The notes under the pieces were generated by a model. It did not search any database. It was not told the origin of the DNA and saw only the letters and a list, made by a program, of their open reading frames with translations. This document shows, in pieces, positions 1 through 9,109 of a DNA stretch of 39,055 nt (position 1 is the first letter of the stretch; every line of letters starts with the position of its first letter). Source of the stretch: Opitutales bacterium (lineage in GTDB: Bacteria; Verrucomicrobiota; Verrucomicrobiia; Opitutales; Oceanipulchritudinaceae). The translations under genes and the position numbers were made by a program. The DNA lies in NCBI GenBank assembly GCA_020831585.1, contig JAFIGE010000035.1, positions 1-39,055 of the forward strand. The letters run 5' to 3'.

Positions 1-404
1 TGGCAAAGAGGGAGCCGCGTGCTTTAGCCGCGGAACCCGCGGCATTGGGGCCGGACCCCATCGACCTTCCCGGCGCGTCTCTCTGGATTCCCGCCCGCTG
101 CCAACCCTTTCCCAGATCCACGGATCCCTTCCTTTCGGGTATTTGGTATGGTTCGTGGACCATGGCACCCTCCTGAGACCGGTCCTGTCCACGAAATACA
201 CAAACCACACGAAGGGCGCTTGGCAAAGAGGGAGCCGCGTGCTTTAGCCGCGGAACCCGCGGCATTGGGGCCGGACCCCATCGACCTTCCCGGCGCGTCT
301 CTCTGGATTCCCGCCCGCTGCCAACCCTTTCCCAGATCTACGTATCCCTTCCTTTCGGGTATTTGGTGTGGTTCGTGGACCATGGCACCTTCCTGAGACC
401 GGTC
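1..404. repeat. Two tandem copies of a 220-bp hairpin-rich intergenic element
   Basis: Bases 1-184 recur at 221-404 with only a few substitutions, and 36 bases (185-220) separate them, giving a period of 220. Each copy has a 7-bp stem with a 3-base loop (27-43, repeated at 247-263) and a GGGG/CCCC stem (46-60, repeated at 266-280). The first copy also has an inverted repeat, 152-160 against 187-195; the second copy lacks the right arm because it ends at unique sequence. Both open frames here are low-complexity and also open on the other strand, so no gene is called. The left edge is cut by the window, so more copies may exist. Confidence 0.85.
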
Positions 405-415
405 CGCACAATTTG

Positions 416-470
416 GTAAGCATTCAATCACCCATTCCGCTTGACAAAGTAAGCATTCACTTACTTATCT
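416..470 (+). promoter_or_regulatory. Promoter and TetR-type operator of the regulator gene
   Basis: A perfect inverted repeat, AAGTAAG-6 bases-CTTACTT, lies at 447-466. It follows a consensus -35 TTGACA at 441-446 and overlaps a possible -10 TTATCT at 465-470 (18-base spacing). The 11-mer GTAAGCATTCA of the left arm also occurs at 416-426, 33 bases upstream, as an extra half-site. The geometry suits autorepression by the adjacent TetR protein. Confidence 0.65.
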
Positions 471-476
471 CTTCAA

Positions 477-1193
477 ATGCTCGCCCAGCCCCATACGCGC
501 ATGACTGCCGAAGAGCGCCGCCAATCCATTGTTCAGGCGGCCATGCATGTGTTTGCCGAAAAGGGGTTTGCGCGGGCAACAACACGGGACTTGGCCGAGG
601 CGGCGGGCATTTCGGAGGCCTTGCTCTACCGCCACTTCAGCAGCAAAGAAGCCATCTACGAGGGCATTCAGGACTGCATCTGCGACCGACGGGCACCGGT
701 CATGGAGGAACTGGGTAAACAAGCGGTTTCCACCCTCGGGCTCGTGCTCGTGATTTACACGATGCACCGGCTCATCGCCAGCCGCTCCGTTGAGGCCGAG
801 CCGGCCCACACCGCAACCTCCCGCCTCATGGTGCAAAGCTGCCTCGAGGATGGCCATTTTGTGAAGTCGTTTCACGACGCCCGCTTCGCCCGGATTGTTC
901 CCTATTTTGAGCAGTGTGCCGACGCTGCGCGGGAGGCGGGCGACCTCGTGGCCGGGCCGATGAGCGACGCCGAGCGCTTCTGGTTCGCCCAGCACGTCGC
1001 GGTCGGCCTCTGTCTCGCCGAAATGCCCCCCGAGTTACCATACAACTACCAGCAGCCTGACCCGCTCAAGCGCCGCCGCCACGCCTATTTTTTTGCCTTG
1101 CGGGGAATCGGCCTGACCGACGACGCCATCGCCCGCCACGCCGAGAGCGACGAACTCCACGCGGCCTTCGCCGCCCTCAATCTCGACCGCTGA
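477..1193 (+). CDS. TetR/AcrR-family transcriptional regulator
   Basis: A 238-residue cytoplasmic DNA-binding protein. Residues about 10-60 form a typical TetR N-terminal helix-turn-helix domain: the stretch running through FAEKGFARATTRDLA and AGISEALLYRHFSSKE has the usual turn and recognition-helix residues. The C-terminal ligand-binding half is variable and gives no clue to the inducer. The ATG at 477 gives the full frame; an in-frame ATG at 501 (MTAEERR) is an equally plausible start, and neither has a clear ribosome-binding site. It stands 70 bases before an RND efflux operon in the same direction, and matching palindromes precede both units, so it is inferred to repress itself and the pump. 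Confidence 0.9.
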   Translation: MLAQPHTRMTAEERRQSIVQAAMHVFAEKGFARATTRDLAEAAGISEALLYRHFSSKEAIYEGIQDCICDRRAPVMEELGKQAVSTLGLVLVIYTMHRLIASRSVEAEPAHTATSRLMVQSCLEDGHFVKSFHDARFARIVPYFEQCADAAREAGDLVAGPMSDAERFWFAQHVAVGLCLAEMPPELPYNYQQPDPLKRRRHAYFFALRGIGLTDDAIARHAESDELHAAFAALNLDR

Positions 1194-1245
1194 ATTGCCA
1201 TCCGCGCGTCCCCTACCCCCGCCGAAATTTTTATCCAAATAAGTT

Positions 1246-1259
1246 AGTAAACGCTTACT
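1246..1259. promoter_or_regulatory. Candidate TetR operator before the efflux operon
   Basis: The inverted repeat AGTAA-ACGC-TTACT ends five bases before the adaptor start codon. Read on the minus strand, 1241-1259 matches the operator at 448-466 in 16 of 19 positions. This is the main evidence that the upstream TetR protein controls the pump. Confidence 0.6.
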
Positions 1260-1263
1260 CATC

Positions 1264-2379
1264 ATGAAATATCTCTATGGAACAACAGGTTTGGCTGTCC
1301 TTCTGCTCGCACTTGCGGGTTGCACCCGTGAAGCAGCAACGGTGCCGGAACGGGCCACGCCGGTATGGGCGCGGGCGGTCGCCGCCGAGAAGGGCTACAC
1401 GGCGGAGCGTGTCTTCGTGGGAGTGGTCCGCGCGCGGCGGTCGGGCGAGGTCGGATTTGAAGTCGCCGGGACGATCAACGGGCTGGCCGTCGAGGTCGGC
1501 GATGCGGTCGCGCCGGGGGATGTGCTCGCCCGTCTCGACACGCGTCGGTTGGAGGCGCGCCTGGCGGAGGCCCGCGCGGCCGAGGCGGAGGCCCACTCGC
1601 AACTCGCACTCGCCCGCTCGACCCTCCAACGCACCCAGGAGGCCCGTCGCCTGAATGCCGTCTCCCAACAAGCCGAAGACGAAGCGATGAACACCATGAC
1701 AGGGGCGGAAGCACGCCTCGCGCGGACGGCGGCGCTGGTCGAGGTGATCGAGGTCGATCTGGAAAAGTCGGTTCTCCGCGCACCTTACGCGGCCACGATT
1801 GATGTGCGCCTGGTGGATCTCGGTGCCAGCATCGCGCCGGGGCAACCGATTCTCCGCCTCGTCAGCAACGGACAGCCGGAGATCCGTTTCACCGCCTCAG
1901 CGGACGCGGCGGCTCATTGGCAACTGGGGGACCGCATGCGCGTCACCGCCCCGGGATGGGAAGGCGAAGGCACCCTCACCCGCGTGCGCGGCCAGCGCGA
2001 CGCCCAGACGCGCGCGGTCGAAGCTTTTCTGGAACTCGACGTGGCGGCGGGTGCCCCCCGCCCCGAAACGGTTGTCACCGTGCGGATTGAGAGACCGGTT
2101 GTGCAAGCGGGTTTCTGGCTGGAGCGCCAGGCCCTGACCGAGGGCACGCGCGGACTCTGGGCCTGCTTCGTGGCCGTGCCCGTCTCCGGTGAAACGCCCC
2201 CCGGCGGTCCCACCCACCGGCTCGAACGGGTCGACTTGGAGTGGCTCCATGCGGCGGGCGACCGCGTCTTTGTGCGCGGCCCCTTGCAGTCCGGCAACGT
2301 GGTCGTGCGCGAGGGCCTGCACCGGCTCACCCCCGGGCTCGGGGTCCGCCTTGTCGACAACACCGTAGCATCCCGTTGA
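1264..2379 (+). CDS. RND efflux periplasmic adaptor lipoprotein
   Basis: A 371-residue membrane fusion protein linking an RND inner-membrane pump to an outer-membrane channel. The N-terminus is a lipoprotein signal: a hydrophobic run ends in LALAGC with the lipidated Cys at residue 20. Residues about 55-80 give the first half of a biotinyl-lipoyl-like hairpin (VGFEVAGTI ... VAPGDVLARLD). A long Ala/Glu-rich coiled coil follows (about 95-155), then the second lipoyl half (LRAPYAATIDVRLVDLGASI), a beta-barrel and a membrane-proximal domain. It is followed 10 bases later by the permease gene. Substrate cannot be read from sequence. Confidence 0.92.
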   Translation: MKYLYGTTGLAVLLLALAGCTREAATVPERATPVWARAVAAEKGYTAERVFVGVVRARRSGEVGFEVAGTINGLAVEVGDAVAPGDVLARLDTRRLEARLAEARAAEAEAHSQLALARSTLQRTQEARRLNAVSQQAEDEAMNTMTGAEARLARTAALVEVIEVDLEKSVLRAPYAATIDVRLVDLGASIAPGQPILRLVSNGQPEIRFTASADAAAHWQLGDRMRVTAPGWEGEGTLTRVRGQRDAQTRAVEAFLELDVAAGAPRPETVVTVRIERPVVQAGFWLERQALTEGTRGLWACFVAVPVSGETPPGGPTHRLERVDLEWLHAAGDRVFVRGPLQSGNVVVREGLHRLTPGLGVRLVDNTVASR

Positions 2380-2389
2380 GGAACCCGCC

Positions 2390-5300
2390 ATGCAACCGGA
2401 CAATCCCTCCAACGGCGGCCTCGCCACTCTCTTTTTCCGCAACCGCCACCTCCTCGCACTCGCCACCGTCATCACCCTGGTGGCGGGTGCGGCGGCGCTG
2501 GAATCGCTCCCGCGCCTCGAAGACCCCGTCATCACGCAGCGCAACCCGATCGTGCTCACCGCCGTTCCGGGTGCTTCGGCGGAGCGGGTCGAGGCACTCG
2601 TCTCCAAGCCCATCGAGGACGCCCTCGCGGAAATCCCCGAAATCAAGACCCTCGCCTCAACCTCCCGCGACGGCATTTCGGTGGTCAACATTGAGTTGCA
2701 GGACAGCGTCACCCGCGCGACCAACCAAGCCGTCTTTTCCCGCATCCGCGAAGAACTCCGCGCCGTCGGACCGCTCCTCCCGCCGGAGGCGCGCACCCCG
2801 GAGTTTGACGAAAAACGCGGGGCCGTTGCCTTCACTGTTCTGGCCGCTATCAGGTGGGAAGGCGACGACGAGGCGGTCCTTCCCGGCCTCCTCAAGCGCC
2901 ACGCGGAAGCCCTCGCCGACCGCCTCCGCAACGTCCCCGGCACCCAGCTCGTTCGCATTTACGGGGCACCGGAGGAGGAATTCCGCATCGACCTCGACCC
3001 CGCCGCCCTCGCCGGGATGGGGCTGACGGCGGGGGACGTTACCCGCATCATCCGCGAGGCCGACACCAAATCGCCGGCCGGTGTGCTTTACGCACGGGAA
3101 TCCCAAATCGCCCTCGAAGTGGAGGCTGACCTCGATGCCGCCGAGCGCATCGGTGCCCTCCCCCTCCGCCGCGACGCCAACGGCGGCATCGTCCACCTCC
3201 GCGACATTGCGGACATTCAACGCGCCTGGCGCGAACCCGAAAGCGAGCTCGCCTCCGCCGACGGCAAACGGGCCGTCTTTGTCGCCGCCCGCGTCCAACC
3301 CGACCAGCGCGTCGACCGCTGGTCCGCCAGCGCCATCGCCGTAGTCGATGCCTATCGCGCCGAAGTCGGGCGCGGCCTCGGGCTCGACCTCGTCTTTGAC
3401 CAAAACCGCTACACGACCGAGCGCCTCGGTGAACTCGCCTCCAGCCTGCTGCTGGGTGCTCTCGTTGTTGTCATCGTTGTCCTCATGACGATGGGCTGGC
3501 GGTCGGCCCTCATCGTCGGCAGCACCCTGCCCCTGACGGCGGCGGCAACCCTCTTTCTCCTCTCGGCCGGAGGCGGTTCGATTCAGCAAATGTCGATCTT
3601 CGGCATGATCATTGCCATCGGCCTCCTGATCGACAACGCCATCGTCACGACCGATGAAATCCGCTCCCGGATGGCCGCCGGAGCGGAGCCGTTAGAGGCC
3701 GTCGGAGGGGCCGTCCGGCACCTCTTCATCCCGCTCCTGTCGTCCAGCCTCACAACGATGCTGGCCTTTGCCCCGATCCTCCTGCTCCCCGGAAACGCGG
3801 GCGACTTTGTTGGCAGCATCGGCACCAGCGTCGTCCTCGCCATCGGCAGTTCGTTCTTCATCGCGATGACCCTGATCGCCGCCTACTCGGGCACCTTTGG
3901 GCGCTCCCGGCACCCGGCGACCGGTTCGGCCTGGTGGCGCAGCGGATTGCACACACCCCGCCTTTCCCGCGCTTTTGCCGGCAGCCTCGGGGCCGCCCTG
4001 CGTCACCCCTGGCTGGCTGTTCTCGCGTGCGCGCTCATTCCCCTGCTCGGGTTTTTCGCCGCCACCCGCACACCACTGGAGTTCTTCCCACCGACCGACC
4101 GCAACATGTTTTCGATCCGCGTGTGGCTCCCGGAAAACGCCTCCATCGCCGAGACCGAACGCACCCTCCGGGCCATCGAAACCGACCTCCGCGCCCGCCC
4201 CGAAGTGGAGCGCGTCCACTGGATCGCGGGCGGCAGCTTTCCCTCGGTTTACTACAACCTTGTGATGAACGTCGACAACTCCCCGGGCTTTGGGCGGCTC
4301 ATTGTCGTGACCCGCACGGCCCGCGATGTCGTCCCCATCCTGACCAAAATCCAGGACCAATACCCGTCGCAATTTCCAGCCGCCCAAATCGTCGCCAATG
4401 CCTTCGGCCAGGGCCCGCCCACCGACGCCGAGATCGAGATCCGCGTCATCGGGCAAGACCTCACCGCCCTCCGCGAAGCGGGTGCCCTCGTGCGCCGCCT
4501 CCTCGCCGAAGATCCCCGCGTTCAAACCACCCGCACTTCGATTCCCGACGGCTCAATGAAACTCTGGTTTGTTCCCGATCGTCCGGAGATTCAGTTGGCC
4601 GGATGGAGCCCCCTCCGCATTGCCGACGAACTGCAAAGCCGCCTCGTCGGCCTCCCCGCCGGCACCGCCCTCGAAGACCTCGAGCCCATGCCGCTCCGTG
4701 TGCGCCTCGATTCCGATGCCCGCGACACGCCCGAAGCTCTCCGCGATCAATACCTCCCCGCCCCGACCGGCGAATGGATTCCCCTCGAAGCGCTCGGACG
4801 CCTCGAATACCGCCCCGCCCAGGGAGCGGTCACGCGGCGCGACCGCGAGCGCGTCAATACCATCCAGGGTTTCACCACCGCCGGAACCCTGCCCATTCAA
4901 GTGACCCGCGAAACCATCGACCGGCTCAACCACCCCGACGCCCCGCCCCTTCCCGCCGGGGTCCGCATCGAGGTGGGCGGCGAAGCGGAGGGGCAATCCA
5001 ATGCGGTTGGCAACCTCACGCTCTATGTCCCCGTTTTGGTGACGCTCACCCTCGGCATCCTCATCCTCTCCTTCCGCAGCGTGCGCGTGGCCGCTATTCT
5101 CTGCACCGCCGCCTTTCTCTCCGTCGGTTTCGGTCTCCTCGCCGTCACCACCCTTGGCTATCCGCTCAGCCTCAACAGCATTCTCGGGAGTCTCGGCCTC
5201 GTCGGCCTCGCCTTCAACGCCAGCATCGTAGTGGTGGCATCGATACGTGCCAATCCGGTGGCGGCCGGGGGCGGAATCGACGGGATGGTCGACGCCGTCA

Positions 5301-5494
5301 TGAGCTGCGGTCGCCACCTCACTTCAACCACCCTCACGACGATTGGCGGTTGCCTGCCCCTCATCCTGCTCGTCGGGGGCGATTTCTGGCCGCCCTTGGC
5401 CATTGTCCTCGTGGGCGGGGTCGGGGGATCCACCCTCCTCGCCCTCGTCTTCACGCCCGCCCTCTACCGCCGCTTTGCCGCCGTCCAACCGTAA
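2390..5494 (+). CDS. RND-family efflux transporter permease
   Basis: A 1034-residue inner-membrane proton/drug antiporter of the AcrB superfamily, of normal length. One TM segment starts near residue 25. A large periplasmic loop follows, then TM clusters at about 345-500 and again at about 880-1025, with a second periplasmic loop between. In TM4 the proton-relay region reads GLLIDNAIVTTDE near residue 413: the first Asp of the AcrB pair is kept and the second is Asn, as in many non-AcrB members. It lies between its adaptor and outer-membrane partner, so the operon encodes a whole tripartite pump. Long open frames inside it on both strands are shadows. Confidence 0.95.
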   Translation: MQPDNPSNGGLATLFFRNRHLLALATVITLVAGAAALESLPRLEDPVITQRNPIVLTAVPGASAERVEALVSKPIEDALAEIPEIKTLASTSRDGISVVNIELQDSVTRATNQAVFSRIREELRAVGPLLPPEARTPEFDEKRGAVAFTVLAAIRWEGDDEAVLPGLLKRHAEALADRLRNVPGTQLVRIYGAPEEEFRIDLDPAALAGMGLTAGDVTRIIREADTKSPAGVLYARESQIALEVEADLDAAERIGALPLRRDANGGIVHLRDIADIQRAWREPESELASADGKRAVFVAARVQPDQRVDRWSASAIAVVDAYRAEVGRGLGLDLVFDQNRYTTERLGELASSLLLGALVVVIVVLMTMGWRSALIVGSTLPLTAAATLFLLSAGGGSIQQMSIFGMIIAIGLLIDNAIVTTDEIRSRMAAGAEPLEAVGGAVRHLFIPLLSSSLTTMLAFAPILLLPGNAGDFVGSIGTSVVLAIGSSFFIAMTLIAAYSGTFGRSRHPATGSAWWRSGLHTPRLSRAFAGSLGAALRHPWLAVLACALIPLLGFFAATRTPLEFFPPTDRNMFSIRVWLPENASIAETERTLRAIETDLRARPEVERVHWIAGGSFPSVYYNLVMNVDNSPGFGRLIVVTRTARDVVPILTKIQDQYPSQFPAAQIVANAFGQGPPTDAEIEIRVIGQDLTALREAGALVRRLLAEDPRVQTTRTSIPDGSMKLWFVPDRPEIQLAGWSPLRIADELQSRLVGLPAGTALEDLEPMPLRVRLDSDARDTPEALRDQYLPAPTGEWIPLEALGRLEYRPAQGAVTRRDRERVNTIQGFTTAGTLPIQVTRETIDRLNHPDAPPLPAGVRIEVGGEAEGQSNAVGNLTLYVPVLVTLTLGILILSFRSVRVAAILCTAAFLSVGFGLLAVTTLGYPLSLNSILGSLGLVGLAFNASIVVVASIRANPVAAGGGIDGMVDAVMSCGRHLTSTTLTTIGGCLPLILLVGGDFWPPLAIVLVGGVGGSTLLALVFTPALYRRFAAVQP

Positions 5495-5501
5495 TCAGGC
5501 C

Positions 5502-6932
5502 ATGACCCTTTTGTCACCAAATCACGCCATCCGCACCCTCCAGGTTTGCACCGTTCTTTTCGGCCTCAGCGGCTGCGCGGTGGGACCCCGTTATGCGACC
5601 CCCGAGCCGGCCGCCGCGCCAAACTGGCAGGAGAGTCCGCTCTCCGTATCCATGGAGCCGCTACACTGGAACAGCTACCACGACTGGGAGGTTCCCGCAC
5701 TCCGCGAACTGCTCGCCCTCGCCGCAGCGGACAACCGCGACCTCGCCCGCGCCCGCGCCGACCTCGAAGAAGCCGTCGCCCGCCGCGGCCTTGTCCGGTC
5801 CGCCCTCTTTCCCCAAGTCGCCGCCGAGGGCAGCGCTAGCCGCCAGCGCCCGAGCGAAAACACCGCCCTCGCCCAGTCCCTTCCGCCCGGCACGCCGGCA
5901 GGTGTCCAGAATAGCTACGCCGCTGGCCTGAATGCCTCCTGGGAACTTGATCTCTTCGGCTTCAACCGTCGCCAGGTCGAGGGGGCCGATGCGCGTCTTG
6001 AGGCAACCGCCGCCCAACTCGACGCTGTGCGCCTCTCCATCGCGGCGGAAGTCGCCCTCGCCTACATCGAGTGGGCCGCCCTCGCCGAAGCCCTCGCCCT
6101 CGCCGAAGAGCGGCGCACGCTCCAGGCCGAGACCTACGCCCTCGTCCGCACCCGCGTTGAAACCGGCCTGGCCGATCCCCTCGCCGACCGCACTGCCCGG
6201 CGCGACCTCCGCCTCGCCGAAGCCGAACTGCCCACCCTGCGTGCCGCCTCCGCCGCCGCCCGCTACCGCCTTGCGGTGCTCACCGGGCAATCACCCGAGG
6301 CCTTCAACGCCCGCTTCACGCCGCCCGAAAGCCTGCCCGCCGATTCGCCGGAACAGCTCCCCGCCAGCCTCCCCGCCGGGGTCGTCCGCGCCCGGCCCGA
6401 TGTGCAGGCAGCCGAACGCCACCTCGCCGCCGCCTATGCCGATCTCGGTGTCGCCGAGGCCGATTTCTACCCGCGCCTCCGCATCACCGGCGGCGTCGGC
6501 TGGGAAAGCGCCGGCAGCGGCGACCTCTTCGACGCCACCTCCCGCACCTGGCTCATTCGACCCGCCGTCCACCTGCCCCTCCTCCAGGGCGGCCGCCTCC
6601 GCGCCCAGCGCGGTTCCGCCGAAGCCCGCCTCGAAGCCGCCCGCGCCCGCTACGAGCAATCCATCCTCATCGCCCTCGCCGATGTCGAAACCGTCCTCGC
6701 CACCCACCTCGGCGCCCGCCAAAGCGCCACCGCCCTCGCCGAGGCAGCCGACGACGCCCGCGCCGCCGAAGCGCAAGCCGCCCATCTCTACGAAGTGGGC
6801 CTAGCCGACCTCGAAACCCTCCTCACCGCCCGCCGCCTCCGCAGCCAAACCGACACCCTCCGCCTCCAGGCCCGCACGGAAATCCACGCCCAAGCCATCC
6901 GCTACGAACGCGCCATCGCCAGGCAACCCTGA
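5502..6932 (+). CDS. NodT-type outer-membrane efflux lipoprotein
   Basis: A 476-residue outer-membrane factor, the TolC-like exit duct of the pump. The frame is open upstream, but the ATG at 5502, seven bases after the permease stop, gives a proper lipoprotein signal ending in GLSGC (Cys 25) followed by AVGPRYATPE, the usual start of mature NodT proteins. Two OEP repeats with long Ala/Glu/Arg-rich helices follow; the barrel-strand segment NASWELDLFGF and the conserved VRARPDVQAAERHLAAAY stretch are clear. The last part, LLTARRLRSQTDTL onward (bases 6818-6908), recurs almost exactly at 34295-34385 within a chimeric gene. Confidence 0.93.
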   Translation: MTLLSPNHAIRTLQVCTVLFGLSGCAVGPRYATPEPAAAPNWQESPLSVSMEPLHWNSYHDWEVPALRELLALAAADNRDLARARADLEEAVARRGLVRSALFPQVAAEGSASRQRPSENTALAQSLPPGTPAGVQNSYAAGLNASWELDLFGFNRRQVEGADARLEATAAQLDAVRLSIAAEVALAYIEWAALAEALALAEERRTLQAETYALVRTRVETGLADPLADRTARRDLRLAEAELPTLRAASAAARYRLAVLTGQSPEAFNARFTPPESLPADSPEQLPASLPAGVVRARPDVQAAERHLAAAYADLGVAEADFYPRLRITGGVGWESAGSGDLFDATSRTWLIRPAVHLPLLQGGRLRAQRGSAEARLEAARARYEQSILIALADVETVLATHLGARQSATALAEAADDARAAEAQAAHLYEVGLADLETLLTARRLRSQTDTLRLQARTEIHAQAIRYERAIARQP

Positions 6933-6995
6933 CATTTCCTAAATCTCCGACCCACCCGATGCGCAGAGACAGAGTATGGAATACCCCTGTTTTTT

Positions 6996-7421
6996 ATGAA
7001 AGAAATAATTCACTACCAAGATACGCACGACTTGACACTTGAGTGCGCAATCGAACTTTACCGCGCTGCCGGGCGGCCATTCGCAGGAAAACCTGAATCG
7101 CTGCATCGAGCGTTGCTCGTTTCGCACTCTCTTTTCACTGCTTGGCACGGCTCGCGTCTTGTCGGCCTCGGAAACGCCATTTCCGACCGCAGCCTGGTCG
7201 TCTATTACCCGCATCTGCTCATCCATCCCAATTATCAGCGGCGCGGTATCGGCTCCGAGCTGATGAGGCGCCTCACGGCGCGCTACGAAAACTCTTATCA
7301 TCAAATGCTTTCGGCGCGCGATCAACTCCTGTTCCAAGCTGGGTTTCGGCTCGACCCGACAGAGCGGACAAGTTCAGATTCATATCGAGCACGATCACCA
7401 AGACAACACGAAACAAGATGA
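6996..7421 (+). CDS. GNAT-family N-acetyltransferase
   Basis: A 141-residue GNAT protein expected to move an acetyl group from acetyl-CoA to an unknown amine. The acetyl-CoA pyrophosphate loop is visible as HPNYQRRGIGSELMRRL near residues 75-92, after the beta-4 strand (LVVYYPHLLIHP). The end, FQAGFRLD, is the usual GNAT motif B region. The gene starts 63 bases after the efflux operon, in an AT-richer stretch, and its stop overlaps the next start by ATGA. The substrate is unknown. Confidence 0.82.
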   Translation: MKEIIHYQDTHDLTLECAIELYRAAGRPFAGKPESLHRALLVSHSLFTAWHGSRLVGLGNAISDRSLVVYYPHLLIHPNYQRRGIGSELMRRLTARYENSYHQMLSARDQLLFQAGFRLDPTERTSSDSYRARSPRQHETR

Positions 7422-7993
7422 CTGAACGCACCCTTTCGCTCGTTCCGCTCTCACTTCGCCACGTGGACGATTTTGTCCGCTACTGCGGCGAGCCGTCCTT
7501 GTGGACATGGTGGCTGCGGAAGCCCCCCCTCGATGCTGAAGGAATGCGGAACGAAGTTGAACGGGCGCTTGCCCAGCAGAAAAGTGGACACCGGACGCCC
7601 TTCGCGATTTTCCATCGCGAGCGGGCAGAGCACATTGGCAGCACCTCACTGTGGGATGTTGATAACGAGCACCGCTCTGTTGAAATTGGATCGACCTGGC
7701 TGGCGCTGCCCTTTCACGGGACTGGCGTAAATCGCGAGTGCAAAGAGTTGTTGCTTACCTACGCTTTCGACGAGCTGCGTATGAACCGTGTCGTGTTTCA
7801 GACAGACGAGTTGAACCTGCGGTCGCGCCGCGCCATTGAAAAGCTCGGCGCAAAGCTTGATGGTGTGATGCGGGAAGACAAAATCGTCTGGGACGGGCGC
7901 CTCAGGTCCTCAGCAATGTACAGTATTTTACGGAGTGAATGGAGACCGCTCACCCGTCTTGCAGCAATCCACGAAAATCCAGGCGAACAATGA
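7418..7993 (+). CDS. RimJ/RimL-type GNAT acetyltransferase
   Basis: A 191-residue acetyltransferase of the Acetyltransf_3 type. The start is the ATG overlapping the preceding stop (ATGA at 7418), not the upstream open frame. Features typical of the subgroup are the opening LVPLSLRHVDDF, the strand EHIGSTSLWDVD, the acetyl-CoA loop PFHGTGVNRECKELLL, and the conserved end FQTDELNLRSRRAIEKLGAK. Ribosomal-protein acetylation is known for RimJ and RimL, but close relatives act on many substrates, so only the reaction type is claimed. The gene is coupled by ATGA to the downstream DUF2306 gene. Confidence 0.87.
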   Translation: MTERTLSLVPLSLRHVDDFVRYCGEPSLWTWWLRKPPLDAEGMRNEVERALAQQKSGHRTPFAIFHRERAEHIGSTSLWDVDNEHRSVEIGSTWLALPFHGTGVNRECKELLLTYAFDELRMNRVVFQTDELNLRSRRAIEKLGAKLDGVMREDKIVWDGRLRSSAMYSILRSEWRPLTRLAAIHENPGEQ

Positions 7994-8601
7994 AAACCGC
8001 AGCGCTTGGGTTCCTTGCTATTATGTGCACCGGGGTCGCCGGATACGCGATCTACGCCTACGCTGTGCTTGAACCGGGCACGACCGTTGCCCCGGAGATG
8101 AAGGCGACCTATGAGGCCCACAAGGTCACCATCCTGACGCATGTGTTCTTTGCCGCCGTGGCTTTGCTCGCCGGACCTTTCCAGTTCTTTCCGGTAATCC
8201 GGAAACATCCCGGGATCCATCGCAAAGTCGGATATGTTTATTTCAGTGCGGTCTTCATTGGGGGCACCGCCAGTCTCGGGATGGCCTTTATCGCCTACGG
8301 AGGCTTGGTCTCCACACTCGGGTTCGGTTCCCTCGCAGTGCTTTGGTTGTTCACCGCAGTGAAGGCACTGCTCGCTGTCCGCCAGAAGTCTTACGCTGCG
8401 CACAAAATCTGGGCGATCCGCTCTTTCGCCTTAACTTTCTCAGCCGTGACGCTCCGCGTCTACCTCGGCATCTTCTTTGCCATGGGCTTCGCCTTCGATT
8501 CCTTTTATCCCGCCCTCGCTTGGCTATGCTGGGTTCCCAATATTCTCTTTGTTGAGTGGATCCTCCTGCCGCGAATCGAGAAACTTAACTCCTTTGCCTG
8601 A
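7990..8601 (+). CDS. DUF2306-family membrane protein
   Basis: A 203-residue integral membrane protein with about six hydrophobic segments. The first starts directly after MKTAALGF, and the DUF2306 core begins near residue 37 (TYEAHKVTILTHVFF). Conserved His residues in HKVTILTH, HPGIHRKVG and AAHKIWAIRSFAL are as seen in this family. The start is set by the ATGA overlap at 7990; a longer frame from 7939 would overlap the GNAT gene and lacks support. DUF2306 has no settled function, and no role can be inferred from its GNAT neighbours. Confidence 0.82.
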   Translation: MKTAALGFLAIMCTGVAGYAIYAYAVLEPGTTVAPEMKATYEAHKVTILTHVFFAAVALLAGPFQFFPVIRKHPGIHRKVGYVYFSAVFIGGTASLGMAFIAYGGLVSTLGFGSLAVLWLFTAVKALLAVRQKSYAAHKIWAIRSFALTFSAVTLRVYLGIFFAMGFAFDSFYPALAWLCWVPNILFVEWILLPRIEKLNSFA

Positions 8602-8617
8602 AAGTGGATTTCTTCCA

Positions 8618-9109
8618 ATGCAGAATCACTTCCTGAGACGAGCAACCAATCATGACCGTGCTGACGTTGAGCGACTCGTCTTCACTGCCCTCGCCGAACA
8701 TGGCCTCAAGCCCGATCCGTCTGCCACGGACTCGGATCTTCACGACATTGAAAAGAGCTATTTCGCGCGCGGAGGAACTTTTGAACTGCTGGTGAATGAA
8801 TCCGGGCACATTGTCGGCTCAGTCGGCCTTTGTCCCACGACCGACTCCATCTGCGAACTGCGGAAGATGTATTTGGCGGCAGAGGTGCGGGGTCAGGGTT
8901 GGGGACGTCGGTTGCTTGAGCACGCTCTGGCGCGCGCGGCAGAGTTGGAGTTCCGGCGGGTGATTCTTGAGACTGCTTCGGTCCTGCGCGCAGCCATCGC
9001 ACTCTACGAGCGCTATGGATTCCAGCGCTATTCGCCGGAACACCTCGCCGCTCGTGCTGATGCAGCGTATTACCTCGATCTCAAACCAACAAAGACGGTC
9101 GAACAATGA
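8618..9109 (+). CDS. GNAT-family N-acetyltransferase
   Basis: A 163-residue acetyltransferase. The ATG at 8618, 16 bases after the DUF2306 stop, gives the usual N-terminal strand (FLRRATNHDRADVERLV); the frame extends upstream only inside the preceding gene. Residues about 85-110 contain ELRKMYLAAEVRGQGWGRRLL, covering beta-4 and the acetyl-CoA loop R-G-Q-G-W-G. The end carries AIALYERYGFQRY, motif B. Its stop overlaps a 22-codon frame by ATGA. The substrate is unknown. Confidence 0.88.
   Translation: MQNHFLRRATNHDRADVERLVFTALAEHGLKPDPSATDSDLHDIEKSYFARGGTFELLVNESGHIVGSVGLCPTTDSICELRKMYLAAEVRGQGWGRRLLEHALARAAELEFRRVILETASVLRAAIALYERYGFQRYSPEHLAARADAAYYLDLKPTKTVEQ

Noticed and set aside
24-431. 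135-codon minus-strand frame in the tandem repeat, and the plus-strand frames at 148 and 368
   Set aside because: They simply translate the 220-bp repeat and contain internal duplications; no start signal or domain.
1897-2958. 353-codon minus-strand frame across the adaptor/permease junction
   Set aside because: Ser/Arg/Ala-rich shadow over two well-supported genes.
3934-5505. 523-codon plus-strand frame inside the RND permease
   Set aside because: The translation is Arg/Pro/His-rich with no domain, and it overlaps a clear transporter gene completely. It is a GC-driven shadow.
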